Of a stretch of DNA of 64,000 nt, positions 25,279 to 35,057 are shown piece by piece. The notes under the pieces are model-generated. The model saw only the letters and a program-made list of their open reading frames with translations, was not told where the DNA came from and ran no database searches. Source of the DNA: Allorhizobium ampelinum S4 (lineage in GTDB: Bacteria; Pseudomonadota; Alphaproteobacteria; Rhizobiales; Rhizobiaceae); assembly GCF_000016285.1 (NCBI RefSeq), contig NC_011989.1, positions 1,367,001-1,431,000 on the forward strand, given 5' to 3'. The stretch's first letter is position 1, and the number at the start of each line of letters is the position of its first letter. A program made the position numbers and the translations under genes.

Positions 25279-27522
25279 ATGTCGGGTCAGCCGGTCGCCG
25301 CCCATCAGGACGTGGATATCGATCTCTTGCAGCTGTTTCGCGCCGTCTGGCAGCGAAAGGGCAGGGTATTGCTTGTCACCTGTCTGGCCGCAGGCGTCGC
25401 CTTCGCCGGGGCCAGCATGATCCGTCCAACCTACCGCGCCGAAACCACGGTGCTGATTGAACCGCGTGCGCCCAATTACGATGCGGAAAACGCCAAATCG
25501 GCGGCCTCGGAACCGGTGCTGGACGAGCTGAATATTGCCAGTCAGGTGCAATTGTTCCGCTCGGTGGATCTGATCCGGCAGGTGGTGAAGGATCTCAAGC
25601 TCTATGAATTAACCGAATTCGATCCCGATCTGCATCCCTCAGCCCTGTCGGATCTGATGGTGATGCTGCATCTGAAAAAGAACCCGCTCGATCTGGCGCC
25701 TGAAGACCGGGTGATCCGTACTTTCCTGGAAAAGCTTCAGGTCTATCAGGTGGAGAAGTCGCGGGTTATCGGCATCGAGTTTTCCTCCAAGGATGCACGG
25801 CTCGCCGCAGCCATTCCCAATGAAATGGTCAAGGTCTATCTGGCAATTCAGAGCGGTGCCAAGCTTGATAGCAATGAGGATGCGGCCCGCTGGCTGGAAC
25901 CTGAAATTTCCAATCTGCGTCAGAAGGTTTCCGACGCCGAAAAGAAAGTCGCGGATTATCGCCGCAGCGCCGATCTGCTGTCGACCGGCGAGGGCGGTAC
26001 ATTCGCCTCCAAGCAGCTCAATGATATATCGACGGAATTGGCGCGGGTGCGCACCGACCGGGCCAGTGCGCAGGCGCGGGCCGAAAACGCCAAGGCGTCG
26101 CTGAAGGCCGGGCGATCGACCGACAATCTCGATATCGTCATGGCCTCTCCTGCCGTGCAACAATTGAAACAGGCGGAAGCCGCGGTACAGGCACAGATTT
26201 CCGACCTCTCCACCAGTCTTCTGGATGGCCATCCGCGCATCAAGGCGCTGCGGGCACAATTGGCAAATCTGCGCCAGCAACTGGCCGAAGAGACCAGAAA
26301 AGTCGTTTCCAGTCTGGAAACCGAGGCCAATGTCGCTCGGATGCGTGAAGCGGAGCTTGACCGACAGCTGACCACCCTTAAGGCACAAAGTGCCAAGGCC
26401 GGGGACAGCCAGGTTGGGCTTGCGGCATTGGAGCGGGAAGCGAGCGCCCAGCGGCAATTGCTGGAAACCTATCTTGCCCGCTACCGCGAAGCCACCAGCC
26501 GGCTAGACAGCAATGCCAGCCCTGCCGATGCCCGGGTGATTTCCCGTGCGTCTGAGCCGAGTGAGCCGAATTTCCCCAAGGTTCTTCCAATAACAGTGGT
26601 GGCCGCCATGGCGGCTCTGGTTTTGAGCGTGATCGTCATCATGCTGGCGGAGCTGTTCAGCGGCCGGGCGCTGAAGCCTGTCGGCCCTGTTGATCCAGAC
26701 CGCAGCGGGCGGTTTGCGGAGGAATATCCTCGCCGCCGGACCGGTGAACCTGCCTTTGACGAACCGGTAGCCGCGCCTGCAAGGCAGAAGCCAAGACTGG
26801 ATACGGCGGCTGCCGCTGTCGCAGCGACGGCAGCCGCCGAACGGATCGAAAAGGAAACCCCGCCCATCGCACCGGCAGATACTGAAAGTGAAAGCGATCA
26901 GCATCGGGCGGCCTTTACCGATGCCGATCATGAGTTTTCAATCGCGTCGGTGGCGCGTTATCTGACGCGGCATGGTATTTCCAAAGCAGTGGTCATCTCG
27001 CCTTCCGGCGATGACGGTTCAGCGGCAACGGTGCTTTTGGCACGCGCTGTGGCCAAAGCCGAACGCACGGTGATCCTGATCGACATGACTGGCTCCGGCT
27101 ATCCGACAGCGCTGATGGCCGAGCGAAACGATCTGCCCGGCGTGACCGATCTGCTCTGCGGCGACGTTACCTTTGGCGAAACCATCCATTCCGACAGATT
27201 GTCAAACGCCCATATCGTGCCGAAGGGCAATAGCGATATCCGTCAGGCGCTGCGCGGCATCGAGCGCCTGTCCATGGTGGTCGAAGCGCTTGCTGATGTC
27301 TATGATCTGGTCCTGATCGAATGCGGCCCGGCCAGCGCCGATAATGTCGTTGGCCTGTGCAAGGCCCAGGACCATGAAGTCATTCTCTCCGCGCCCAATC
27401 CGGACCGCAAGCAATTGGCACAGATCATGTCCTCCTTCGAAGCTGTGGGCTATAGTGATCTGGTGCTGATGAGCGACGACAGCCCGGTGCCACCGGATGA
27501 TGGGGACCGGCGGGTGGCTTAG
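25279..27522 (+). CDS. Wzc/ExoP-like polysaccharide co-polymerase with degenerate kinase domain
   Basis: 747-residue chain-length and export regulator. The Wzz domain has its first membrane helix at ~35-53, a long periplasmic coiled-coil region (~200-400, ending in LLETYLARYREATSRLD of the GNVR type) and the second helix at ~438-458 (VLPITVVAAMAALVLSVIVIML). A low-complexity cytosolic linker with an Ala run leads to a CpsD-like domain. There the Walker A position reads SPSGDDGSAATVLLARA with no lysine, while Walker A' (VILIDMTGSG) and VLIECGP remain. There is no C-terminal tyrosine cluster. It is therefore probably not an active tyrosine kinase. Start at ATG 25279 with AAGGAGG upstream. Confidence 0.88.
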   Translation: MSGQPVAAHQDVDIDLLQLFRAVWQRKGRVLLVTCLAAGVAFAGASMIRPTYRAETTVLIEPRAPNYDAENAKSAASEPVLDELNIASQVQLFRSVDLIRQVVKDLKLYELTEFDPDLHPSALSDLMVMLHLKKNPLDLAPEDRVIRTFLEKLQVYQVEKSRVIGIEFSSKDARLAAAIPNEMVKVYLAIQSGAKLDSNEDAARWLEPEISNLRQKVSDAEKKVADYRRSADLLSTGEGGTFASKQLNDISTELARVRTDRASAQARAENAKASLKAGRSTDNLDIVMASPAVQQLKQAEAAVQAQISDLSTSLLDGHPRIKALRAQLANLRQQLAEETRKVVSSLETEANVARMREAELDRQLTTLKAQSAKAGDSQVGLAALEREASAQRQLLETYLARYREATSRLDSNASPADARVISRASEPSEPNFPKVLPITVVAAMAALVLSVIVIMLAELFSGRALKPVGPVDPDRSGRFAEEYPRRRTGEPAFDEPVAAPARQKPRLDTAAAAVAATAAAERIEKETPPIAPADTESESDQHRAAFTDADHEFSIASVARYLTRHGISKAVVISPSGDDGSAATVLLARAVAKAERTVILIDMTGSGYPTALMAERNDLPGVTDLLCGDVTFGETIHSDRLSNAHIVPKGNSDIRQALRGIERLSMVVEALADVYDLVLIECGPASADNVVGLCKAQDHEVILSAPNPDRKQLAQIMSSFEAVGYSDLVLMSDDSPVPPDDGDRRVA

Positions 27523-27540
27523 ACTTTGCCTTAGGAAAGG

Positions 27541-27569
27541 TGGAACCCGGGTTTCCCTGACAGGTTCCA
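27541..27569. terminator. Hairpin between convergent Wzc-like and acyltransferase genes
   Basis: TGGAACC (27541-27547) pairs with GGTTCCA (27563-27569). The surrounding text, TTTGCCTTAGGAAAGGTGG, recurs near 38404, so the hairpin is part of an interspersed intergenic repeat. No U-tract on the plus strand, so termination is inferred from position. Confidence 0.45.
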
Positions 27570-27573
27570 GGTT

Positions 27574-28794
27574 TCATTCCTTACCCTGATCATGTGCTTG
27601 CGCATCGCTACGAGCGCGGAGTTTTTGCAGCGCGCTATAGAGTTGGGGATGCCCCTTGATGAACGCCTTGGAGCGGGTCAGGCTACGCTCGGCTGTGGCT
27701 GCGAGGTGCCCCAGAGGGGTCACGGGCAGCAAAATATCGTGTTGCACGGTTTCCATAGGGCACCAGCTTCGCTTGTAGATCTGGTCGCCGAGGCCGAAGT
27801 CGAACAGGGCGGCCCCCTCGGCGCAGCATTGTTCAATCATCAGCCAGAACAGCAATTCGCCGGGGCTGGTCTCCGGGGCGATGCTTTCATCTATCGAGCC
27901 GAACTGGCAGATAACGTGATCGCCCTTGCGTGAAAGACCGGCGATGGCGGCAATCTTGCCGTTATGATGGCTGCCCGACAACCGCAGTGCATGCAGTTCC
28001 AGTGGCACGTTCAATCCACCTGCCTCGCTTTGCAGCAGCAACTGGAAGAATGCCTGTGTCTCCGGCTCCTGAAACACGTCCGGCAGACCGAGGGTTTCGA
28101 AGCGGACGGCTTTTTGCCGGAAGAACAGATCCAGCAGCCAGGCTTTCTGCTCCTCACCGCACGCAATAATATGCTCAAAGCCGCCGCTTGCTTCCAGCTT
28201 GCGGACCTGATTGCGGTATTTCTTGCGCCGCCGCTTGGCGTTGATCTGGGAGAGCGTCTGTTCGAAGTCGCCTAGAAGCGGCAGTTGGAAGGCATGGTTC
28301 TGATGTTCGACAGCCGGTAGGCCGACCAGCGGATGAGTAAATCCACGCCAGGAGAGCGGACTATTGCCGAGATGAACGAGATCGGCATGCCCGGTCATTG
28401 CCTGGACAATCTGCCTTCCCAACTGTTTGGCTGTGTCCGACTCGATTTGCTGGAGAAAAGCCGGGTCGAACAGGCCGGTATTGATATTGGTGAAGCGGGT
28501 GGCGATGAAACTGGCCTTGCGGACCATGGCGTGACGGGTGATTTCCAGCGGTAGGATGAACAGGCTGCGTCCGTTGCTGTTGCCATGCAGAATGGCCAGC
28601 GGATTGCCATGGGTTTTCACCCAGGCGCGGCACCAGTCGTAACCTTGATGCAGCGACAGATGGTTGTTGCGCTCCAGACAGCGCCAGTCGGCCTCCAGCG
28701 GCTCCATCACGGGCAGAACGTCCACGACGATATCTGCCACAAAAGTTTGACCGCTGGCCGTTTCAGTCAGCCGTTTCGGATCGATCATCGCCAC
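27574..28794 (-). CDS. BcsL/CelD-like acyltransferase (GNAT fold, Acetyltransf_6)
   Basis: 406-residue protein of the CelD/BcsL group with a C-terminal GNAT-like domain. Supporting segments are NNHLSLHQGYDWCRAW near the start, INAKRRRKKYRNQVRKLE in the middle (a basic helix typical of the family), and GELLFWLMIEQCCAEGAALFDFGLGDQIYKRSW near the end, the conserved core of these enzymes. Members are linked to cellulose or exopolysaccharide loci and are thought to acylate the glycan. It is convergent with the Wzc-like gene and transcribed separately from the main operon; its place beside the cluster supports a decorating role. Confidence 0.8.
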   Translation of the reverse strand: MAMIDPKRLTETASGQTFVADIVVDVLPVMEPLEADWRCLERNNHLSLHQGYDWCRAWVKTHGNPLAILHGNSNGRSLFILPLEITRHAMVRKASFIATRFTNINTGLFDPAFLQQIESDTAKQLGRQIVQAMTGHADLVHLGNSPLSWRGFTHPLVGLPAVEHQNHAFQLPLLGDFEQTLSQINAKRRRKKYRNQVRKLEASGGFEHIIACGEEQKAWLLDLFFRQKAVRFETLGLPDVFQEPETQAFFQLLLQSEAGGLNVPLELHALRLSGSHHNGKIAAIAGLSRKGDHVICQFGSIDESIAPETSPGELLFWLMIEQCCAEGAALFDFGLGDQIYKRSWCPMETVQHDILLPVTPLGHLAATAERSLTRSKAFIKGHPQLYSALQKLRARSDAQAHDQGKE

Positions 28795-28867
28795 GCTGCA
28801 TTCTCCGGTCCTGTCGAAGCAGCACCAGTTTATCCGGTTTGTATTTAAGGATTATGCAATGCGCGGA

Positions 28868-29077
28868 TTATTTGCGAACCGGACCCGCCATCCATTTGAT
28901 GATCGCCATGGCTGGCAGAATCCAGACCACGCCCGACAGCAGGAAATAGGTGAGATGTACCCACCAGGGCGACTGTGCCAATGTCAGTGTGGCAATGGTG
29001 GTGGCCAGCACCGCGTAAAGCATGACAAGCACGACGATCAGAATCGTCCCGATGAATTTGCGCAGTCTGACCGGCAT
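28868..29077 (-). CDS. DUF2842 small membrane protein
   Basis: 69 residues with two hydrophobic helices (TILIVVLVMLYAVLATTIAT and LTYFLLSGVVWILPAMAII) joined by SPWWVH, then a basic end. This is the DUF2842 pattern, restricted to alphaproteobacteria and of unknown function. It is divergent from heme A synthase. The ATG at 29077 is chosen since the protein then begins MPVRLRKFIG as expected. It may assist cytochrome oxidase assembly, judged by neighbourhood only. Confidence 0.82.
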   Translation of the reverse strand: MPVRLRKFIGTILIVVLVMLYAVLATTIATLTLAQSPWWVHLTYFLLSGVVWILPAMAIIKWMAGPVRK

Positions 29078-29232
29078 GCTATGACCCTGATTGCAGGACG
29101 CGACGCGATGTCGCAAACCTTCTGCCCTTGTTTTGCACCGGGTGCTGATGCAAATCAACTGGAATGCACCCGTTCCGCCCGCAAGACAGCGTTCGGACCG
29201 GGATTATGCCGTAGAATGGAGAGATTGGACCG

Positions 29233-30327
29233 ATGACCATCGCCAGCACCGCTTCACCCGTCCCGGCGGCAGCCGGCCTCGACCGTCAGAGCCGCAACCG
29301 CCGCGCCCTTCGCCTCTGGCTTGGGCTGGTGATTCTGGCGCTGTTTGCCCTGGTTCTGGTCGGGGGCGCGACCCGACTAACCAATTCGGGCTTGTCGATT
29401 ACCCAGTGGAAGCCGATCCACGGTGTCATTCCCCCGTTGAACGCGGCGGAATGGGAGGAAGAGTTCAAGCTCTACCAGCAGATTCCGCAATATGAACTGG
29501 TCAACAAGGGCATGACGGTCGAGGCGTTCAAGACGATTTTCTGGTGGGAATGGGCGCATCGCTTCCTGGCCCGCAGCATCGGCGTGATCTTTGCCCTGCC
29601 GCTGGTGTTTTTCTGGGCCACAGGACGGATCGAGAAACGTTTGCGCTGGCCTCTGGTTGGCATCCTGGCGCTCGGTGGCTTTCAGGGTTTTATTGGCTGG
29701 TGGATGGTGTCATCAGGGCTATCGGAACGCACCGAGGTCAGCCAATACCGCTTGGCAACTCATTTGGTTACAGCCTGTCTGATCTTTTCGGCCTGTGTCT
29801 GGGTGATGCGTGGCCTTGCCCGCCATAGCGCCGATCCGGCCCCGACCGCGCATTCGAGGCATTGGGCGATTGCGCTTCTTTGCCTTGTGCTGTTCCAGAT
29901 CTATCTTGGCGCGCTGGTGGCAGGGCTGGATGCTGGCATGTCCTACAATACCTGGCCGCTGATGGATGGGGCGCTGATCCCCGGCGATCTTCTGGTTCAG
30001 CAGCCGGTCTGGCTGAATTTCTTCGAAAACCCGAAGACGGTGCAGTTCGTGCACCGCATCGGTGCCTATACCGTGTTGCTGGTGGCGCTCTATCACATGG
30101 TCTCGTCGCTGCGGGCCGCACCGGGAACGACCCATGCGCGCCGCAGCGTCGTGCTGTTTGCCATCGTCTGCTGTCAGGCAGTGCTGGGAATTTCTGCACT
30201 GCTGTTGCAGGTGCCACTGGATGCAGCGCTCGCCCATCAGGGCGGTGCGCTGATCCTGCTCGGCTTTACGGTCGCGCATCTGCGCGGCTTCTATGGTGCC
30301 TATCCGCTACCCAAACCTGTAGCCTGA
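29233..30327 (+). CDS. ctaA: Heme A synthase (COX15/CtaA)
   Basis: 364-residue inner-membrane enzyme that oxidises the C8 methyl of heme O to the formyl of heme A for aa3 oxidases. Eight hydrophobic helices are evident. Conserved features are [19 protein letters not shown] after helix 1, the haem-ligand region [32 protein letters not shown], the NTWPLMDG block and [10 protein letters not shown], with the His pairs in place. Length and motifs fit the alphaproteobacterial type. Its 3' end overlaps the convergent dioxygenase gene by 21 bp. Confidence 0.96.
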   Translation: MTIASTASPVPAAAGLDRQSRNRRALRLWLGLVILALFALVLVGGATRLTNSGLSITQWKPIHGVIPPLNAAEWEEEFKLYQQIPQYELVNKGMTVEAFKTIFWWEWAHRFLARSIGVIFALPLVFFWATGRIEKRLRWPLVGILALGGFQGFIGWWMVSSGLSERTEVSQYRLATHLVTACLIFSACVWVMRGLARHSADPAPTAHSRHWAIALLCLVLFQIYLGALVAGLDAGMSYNTWPLMDGALIPGDLLVQQPVWLNFFENPKTVQFVHRIGAYTVLLVALYHMVSSLRAAPGTTHARRSVVLFAIVCCQAVLGISALLLQVPLDAALAHQGGALILLGFTVAHLRGFYGAYPLPKPVA

Positions 30328-31134
30328 ATAGGCCTTGCCCAGCGCCAGACCGTTGAACGTCCGCACGCCCTTGTCGGTGCCCGCAGCCCCCGCGGCCACA
30401 AACAACGGCACAAGATGGTCATGGTCAGGCACATGGCAGGCAAGCGCGTCCGGGTTTTGATCCCAGAGGCTGAGCTTGGCTGCACGGGCATCCGGGTCGG
30501 GCAGTTCGACCGCTGCCGTCAGCCAGTCATCGAACCGTTTGGCAACGGCTTCGTGGTCGGCATCGCGGCGGCGAAACATCTGCATATTATGGTAGCTCAT
30601 GCCGGATGCAATGATCAGTACATTGTCATCGCGCAACGATTGCAAGGCCTTGCCGATCTCCAGATGGCTTTCCGCATCCAGCGTATTCTTCAGCGACAAC
30701 ATCACGACAGGCACATCCGCATCTGGATAGGCGACCATCAACGGAATGAAGACACCGTGATCGAAGCCGCGCGTATCGTCTTCAGCCGAGGCAATGCCTG
30801 CCTGTTGCAGCAGGTCGCGGACATGGGTGGCCAGTGCCGGATCGCCCTTGGCGGGATAGGTTATCTCATAGGTATGGGCGGGAAAGCCGTAGTAATCATA
30901 AAGCATGCCGGGGGCTGCTGCTGTGCTGACGGTGACCTGCGGTTCCTTTTCCCAATGGCCGGAGACGATGAGAATGGCTTTCGGCGTGACGCCGAGATCG
31001 GCAGGCAGGCCTTGCAGAAAGGCCGCGAGATCGTCCCAGGGGCCTTTGCCCTGGTCGTCTTTCGGGAAATCCATGAAGGGCCATGGCCCGCCGCCATGAG
31101 GGATGAAATAAACGGGAAGACGGCTATCGGTCAT
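30307..31134 (-). CDS. LigB/DODA-type extradiol dioxygenase family protein
   Basis: 275-residue member of the class III extradiol ring-cleavage family (YgiD/DODA). Likely metal ligands are the first His of FIPHGGGPW, the His in [10 protein letters not shown], and His residues in FDHGVFIPL and SGMSYHNM, matching the family's zinc or iron site. Bacterial and plant relatives include DOPA 4,5-dioxygenases, but the native substrate is unknown. The ATG at 31134 has AGGAG 7 nt upstream; the frame also extends to 31179 without a site. It follows the APH-type gene on the same strand, 62 bp away. Confidence 0.87.
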   Translation of the reverse strand: MTDSRLPVYFIPHGGGPWPFMDFPKDDQGKGPWDDLAAFLQGLPADLGVTPKAILIVSGHWEKEPQVTVSTAAAPGMLYDYYGFPAHTYEITYPAKGDPALATHVRDLLQQAGIASAEDDTRGFDHGVFIPLMVAYPDADVPVVMLSLKNTLDAESHLEIGKALQSLRDDNVLIIASGMSYHNMQMFRRRDADHEAVAKRFDDWLTAAVELPDPDARAAKLSLWDQNPDALACHVPDHDHLVPLFVAAGAAGTDKGVRTFNGLALGKAYSGYRFG

Positions 31135-31196
31135 GGCTTGCTCCTGAACATATGGCCGGAATATACGCCGTGGCGGCAACCAGCACGAGAGGCGGA

Positions 31197-32075
31197 TCAG
31201 TCGACAAACTGTTCAGCAAGTATGGACCGGGCAAGCCGGGCAAAGCCAAGTCGCTCGGCAAGATTGGCATTGCCGGATGCGGTCAGTGGACGGCTCAGTG
31301 TCCAGGCGCAGGAGAGACCCGAATGAGCTGCGGCATAGCTGAGGATTTTGCGCGGCGAACAGCCCAGCGCCACCGAAAACCGCTGGCTGAGGTCCATCGC
31401 GCGCCGGGGATCGAGAACGAGATCTGGGGCGTGCAGCGGATTGCCGAACACATTGGCGACGTCATAGGCCGGATCGCCCAGCAGGCCCTGTGGATCGATG
31501 GCCAGCCAATTGCCACCGTCATCGCCGATGACATTATCGTGATGCAGGTCGCCATGCAGCGGTTTGATATCCTGTTGCTCCGCAAGCAGGCTGCGGGCAA
31601 GTGCTGCCGTCCAATGGATGATCTCGGCGATAGCAGGGTCCGAAATGGTTTTTTCGAGCGCAAACAGCGCGTTGAAATGGGCCTGTAGAGGCGTCAGCGC
31701 ATCGGGAACAGGGGCGTGCGAGGGCGCATGCAGGCGCACCAGCACCTTGACGATGATCTCTGTTGCTGCCGGGTCTCCGACCTTGCCAAGATGATGGCGC
31801 AGCAACAGGTCGCCCGCATCGTCCAGCAGGGCGATGTCGCCAGCCTGAGCAATGAGCTTGATGGCACCACTGCCGTCCCGCCAGCGCAGAAAATCCAGGC
31901 CGGGCCGCTCACCACTGCCTTCTGGCTTCAGCGCTTTGGCAACCACCGGGCGTTCACCTTGCATGGCGCGGAAAACGAGACTGCTATGGGTGTCGGCGAT
32001 TAGCCTGATATGCGAAAGCCCCCATGTCTCCATCAGAGATGGAGGAAAGACGGGGGCTTTCAAAAGGTTGTTCAA
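31197..32075 (-). CDS. Aminoglycoside/hydroxyurea-type kinase (APH_6_hur family)
   Basis: 292-residue small-molecule kinase of the streptomycin 6-kinase/hydroxyurea kinase family. The catalytic loop is LHGDLHHDNVI and the metal-binding segment WLAIDPQGLLGDPAYDVANVFGNP. The ATP-binding N-lobe Lys is in PVVAKALKPEG. Chromosomal members in rhizobia have no proven drug role, so resistance should not be assumed. It starts 4 bp after the argC stop, so it is probably co-transcribed with argC. Confidence 0.88.
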   Translation of the reverse strand: MNNLLKAPVFPPSLMETWGLSHIRLIADTHSSLVFRAMQGERPVVAKALKPEGSGERPGLDFLRWRDGSGAIKLIAQAGDIALLDDAGDLLLRHHLGKVGDPAATEIIVKVLVRLHAPSHAPVPDALTPLQAHFNALFALEKTISDPAIAEIIHWTAALARSLLAEQQDIKPLHGDLHHDNVIGDDGGNWLAIDPQGLLGDPAYDVANVFGNPLHAPDLVLDPRRAMDLSQRFSVALGCSPRKILSYAAAHSGLSCAWTLSRPLTASGNANLAERLGFARLARSILAEQFVD

Positions 32076-32079
32076 ACGA

Positions 32080-33012
32080 TCACGCCGACAGCATCAGGTC
32101 CATGTTTTGAACCGCTGCACCGGACGCACCCTTGCCGAGATTGTCCAGAACGGCGACGAGATTGACATGGCCGGTGCCCGGATTGCCGAACGCGAAGAGC
32201 TTCATCGTGTCCTGGCCCACCAGTTCCTCGGCGTCGACGCGACCGAGCTTGGCGCTGTCTTCCAGGGCGACGACCTTGACGATGTCCTGCCCGGCGTAAT
32301 GGGCGGAAAGCGCCGCATGGATGCTTTCTACGGTCGCGCCATCGGCCAGATCCTCCAGGAACAACGGAACCTGCACGATCATGCCCTGCGGGAAGCGCCC
32401 GACAGATGGCGAAAACAGCGGGGCGCGATCTAGCAGGCCATGGGCCTTCATTTCTGGCACATGCTTGTGCTTGAGGTTCAAGCCATAGACATAGTTGTTG
32501 ACGGTCAGATGCTCGGGATGGCTCTCGTCCTCCATCTGCGCGATCAGCTGCTTGCCGCCGCCGCTATAGCCGGACACGGCATTGACCGAGACCGGATAGC
32601 CGTCCGGCAAGATGCCAGCAGCCCGAAGCGGCCGGATCAGCGCGATAGCGCCCGTCGGGTAGCAACCGGGATTGGCAACGCAGCGGGCCGAGCGGATCTT
32701 GTCGCCCTGGGCTTTGTCCATTTCGGCAAAACCATAGGTCCAGTCCTGGGCAACGCGGAAAGCGGTGGACGTATCGATGATCCGCACATTGTTGTTGCCA
32801 GCCAGCATCGACACGGCCTCTTTCGAGGCATCGTCGGGCAGGCACAGAATGGCGATATCGGCACTGTTGAGCAGATCCTCGCGCAGGGCGGCATTGCGGC
32901 GTTGCTCTTGCGGAATCGACAGCAACTCCACATCGCGGCGGTCGGCCATGCGGCTGCGGATTTGCAGGCCGGTGGTGCCGTGTTCGCCGTCAATGAAGAT
33001 TTTCGCTGTCAT
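32080..33012 (-). CDS. argC: N-acetyl-gamma-glutamyl-phosphate reductase
   Basis: 310-residue ArgC, third step of arginine synthesis: NADPH-dependent reduction of N-acetylglutamyl phosphate to the semialdehyde. It is the short type-2 form common in alphaproteobacteria. The nucleotide-binding start is [15 protein letters not shown], the catalytic cysteine is C117 in ANPGCYPTG, and SGYSGGGK and the late [20 protein letters not shown] are family hallmarks. It sits 69 bp after agmatinase on the same strand. Confidence 0.96.
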   Translation of the reverse strand: MTAKIFIDGEHGTTGLQIRSRMADRRDVELLSIPQEQRRNAALREDLLNSADIAILCLPDDASKEAVSMLAGNNNVRIIDTSTAFRVAQDWTYGFAEMDKAQGDKIRSARCVANPGCYPTGAIALIRPLRAAGILPDGYPVSVNAVSGYSGGGKQLIAQMEDESHPEHLTVNNYVYGLNLKHKHVPEMKAHGLLDRAPLFSPSVGRFPQGMIVQVPLFLEDLADGATVESIHAALSAHYAGQDIVKVVALEDSAKLGRVDAEELVGQDTMKLFAFGNPGTGHVNLVAVLDNLGKGASGAAVQNMDLMLSA

Positions 33013-33081
33013 TTTACCCTCTCTTTTCAGGGAATTGCCCGCTTTTGCGGATTCAAATCCTGAATTGCTTGAATCAGTTTA

Positions 33082-34035
33082 TCAACCAGATCGCGCCAGT
33101 CGTTCAGCGCGCAGACCCAGCATATACATCGCCACCGTTGCCCCCGCAATGGCAGTGATATCAGCATGGTCATAGGCGGGTGCCACCTCGACTATATCGG
33201 CTCCTCTTATGTCGAGCGGATGAAGGTTTTGCAGAACTGAGAGGATTTTTGCGCTGGATGGTCCACCTGCGACCGGCGTGCCGGTGCCGGGGGCAAAAGC
33301 AGGGTCGAGGCAATCGATGTCGAAGGTGAGATAAGCGGGTTGGCCCGCCGTATGTTCGAGGATCAGCGCTGCGATCTCGGCAGCGCGCATCTCCTCCACC
33401 TGATGACCGTAGAGCATGCGGATGCCGCAATCGTCAGGCGCATGGGTGCGGATGCCAATCTGGATCGAACGGGACGGGACGATCAGGCCCTCGCGCACCG
33501 CCCGCCCGACGAAGGAACCATGGTCGATCCGGTTTCCGTCATCGAACCAGGTGTCCTGATGGGCATCGAATTGCACCAGCGCCAGAGGGCCATGTTTGGC
33601 GACATGGGCCTTCAGCAGAGGCCAGGTGATGAAATGGTCGCCGCCAAGCGTCAGCAGGAAATTCGCCTTTGAGAGAATATCGGCCGCTTCCTTTTCAATG
33701 GTCGCTGGTGTTTCCCAATGGTTGCCATAGTCCAGACGGCAATCGCCGTAATCCACGGTGGGCATGGCCGCGAACAGGTCGCGCTCGAACGGATATTGCG
33801 GGTCATTGTCGAAAATGGCTGAGGCACGTCGAATCGCCTGTGGCCCGAATCGGGCGCCTGGCCGGTTGGAGGTGGCGGCATCGAAGGGAATGCCCCAGAC
33901 CGCGGTGTCCACCCCATCCAGCAGTTTGGTATAGCGCCTGCGCATGAAGGAGAGCACCCCGGCATAGGTCGGGTCGGTGGCTGCCGATGTGAGATCGGTT
34001 GCCGTGAAGGCGTGGTCTATGGATTTATCTGCCAA
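33082..34035 (-). CDS. speB: Agmatinase / ureohydrolase
   Basis: 317-residue arginase-family enzyme. The two-manganese ligands are all visible: LGGDHF, QFDAHQDTW and FDIDCLDPAFAPGTGTPVAGG. The early WGIPFDAATSNRPGARFGPQAIR block is typical of agmatinases, which cleave agmatine to putrescine and urea. Relatives with guanidinobutyrase activity cannot be excluded. It precedes argC on the same strand, so arginine-derived polyamine and arginine synthesis genes are adjacent. Confidence 0.9.
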   Translation of the reverse strand: MADKSIDHAFTATDLTSAATDPTYAGVLSFMRRRYTKLLDGVDTAVWGIPFDAATSNRPGARFGPQAIRRASAIFDNDPQYPFERDLFAAMPTVDYGDCRLDYGNHWETPATIEKEAADILSKANFLLTLGGDHFITWPLLKAHVAKHGPLALVQFDAHQDTWFDDGNRIDHGSFVGRAVREGLIVPSRSIQIGIRTHAPDDCGIRMLYGHQVEEMRAAEIAALILEHTAGQPAYLTFDIDCLDPAFAPGTGTPVAGGPSSAKILSVLQNLHPLDIRGADIVEVAPAYDHADITAIAGATVAMYMLGLRAERLARSG

Positions 34036-34093
34036 GGTATTTGATCCGCGTCAGCTGTTCGATGCGGCAATCCTATAGAGGCCTCGGCCTCAG

Positions 34094-34939
34094 TCAAAGC
34101 AGCATTTGCGTGAACGCCGTCTGTGGATAGGGCGTGATGGCGTCGCGGGCGATGATGCGCTGCCGTGCGAGCCTTTCCGGGTCGCGCACCAGCTTTTCCG
34201 TGACATCGATGAGATTGTCATAGGTTGCGGCAACGATGCCCTGCGCAAATCGCTCCTCGATGTGTGTCGCCTGTCCGTTGACCTCACCGACAACAGGCAC
34301 GCCGTTGCTGAGGAGATAAAAGACCCGCACGACCTCGAAAATCTGTGCGTCGAAAAAATGCATGTTCAATACGGTTTTGGAACGGGCGATCCAAATGTCA
34401 CGGTCGCGCCCATAGGCGTTGAACATGCGCTTGACGGCAAGGCCCCTGTCGCGCAAACCATCGATGATGGCGGCACGCCGGTCGTTCATCGAGCCATAGA
34501 ACAGCACGTCGATATCCTGGCGCGGCGCGGGCGTAATGCGATCCAGTTCCTTCTGGAAGCCCAATTGCAGATATTTGGCTGGCCGTCCGCCGATCTGGCT
34601 CAGGATTTCGATATTGGCCCGGCTATAATCCCAGATTTCCAATCCGGTCTCAAGCCAGGTGAGAATGCGCTCACGTACCGGCGCATCAATCGCCGAGAGC
34701 GGTTCGGCATTGACGATGATCGTGTTTGGCTTGAGATCGGCTATATCTTGGGGCGTCAGCAGATGGGCGCCGAAAATGATGTTGATTGCGTCATGCGCGA
34801 AGGCGTTAAAATTCACCATCGACTGATGCCCCAGCGCTCGCAGCGAATAGCCCAGTGCCTCAGCGACTTCCACGAAAGCCATGGAGTGTATGAAGCCGTC
34901 AGGCCTCACGATGCAGATATTGTATTTTTCAGAACTCAT
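34094..34939 (-). CDS. Glycosyltransferase-like protein, copy 1 of a tandem pair
   Basis: 281 residues with a GT-B-like look. It has a Rossmann-type start (YNICIVRPDGFIHSMAFVEVAEAL), a middle hinge DVLFYGSMNDRR and a C-terminal FEVVRVFYLLSNGVPVVGEV segment like the Glyco_trans_1_2 / CgeB-type domain, then a helix with DARDAITP-type ending. The donor-site Glu motif is atypical, so activity is uncertain. It is same-length and clearly paralogous to the gene at 35058. No signal peptide or membrane helix. I do not know its role. Confidence 0.65.
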   Translation of the reverse strand: MSSEKYNICIVRPDGFIHSMAFVEVAEALGYSLRALGHQSMVNFNAFAHDAINIIFGAHLLTPQDIADLKPNTIIVNAEPLSAIDAPVRERILTWLETGLEIWDYSRANIEILSQIGGRPAKYLQLGFQKELDRITPAPRQDIDVLFYGSMNDRRAAIIDGLRDRGLAVKRMFNAYGRDRDIWIARSKTVLNMHFFDAQIFEVVRVFYLLSNGVPVVGEVNGQATHIEERFAQGIVAATYDNLIDVTEKLVRDPERLARQRIIARDAITPYPQTAFTQMLL

Positions 34940-35057
34940 GTCACCGACCAGCTGTTACGAGGCCGTGATGCACGCTCGGTGCATGACGGTAAGGGCTGTG
35001 ACCATGGCGCAGCTGGCTTTCGTAAACCTGTAGGCCGTCCATTTCTACCATCAGACA

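Noticed and set aside
30415-31326. 303-codon plus-strand frame over the dioxygenase and kinase genes
   Set aside because: Antisense to two proteins with catalytic motifs; no independent support.
31197-32075. Antibiotic resistance call for the APH-type kinase
   Set aside because: The fold matches, but it sits in a core operon with argC and has no mobile context, so resistance cannot be claimed from sequence.
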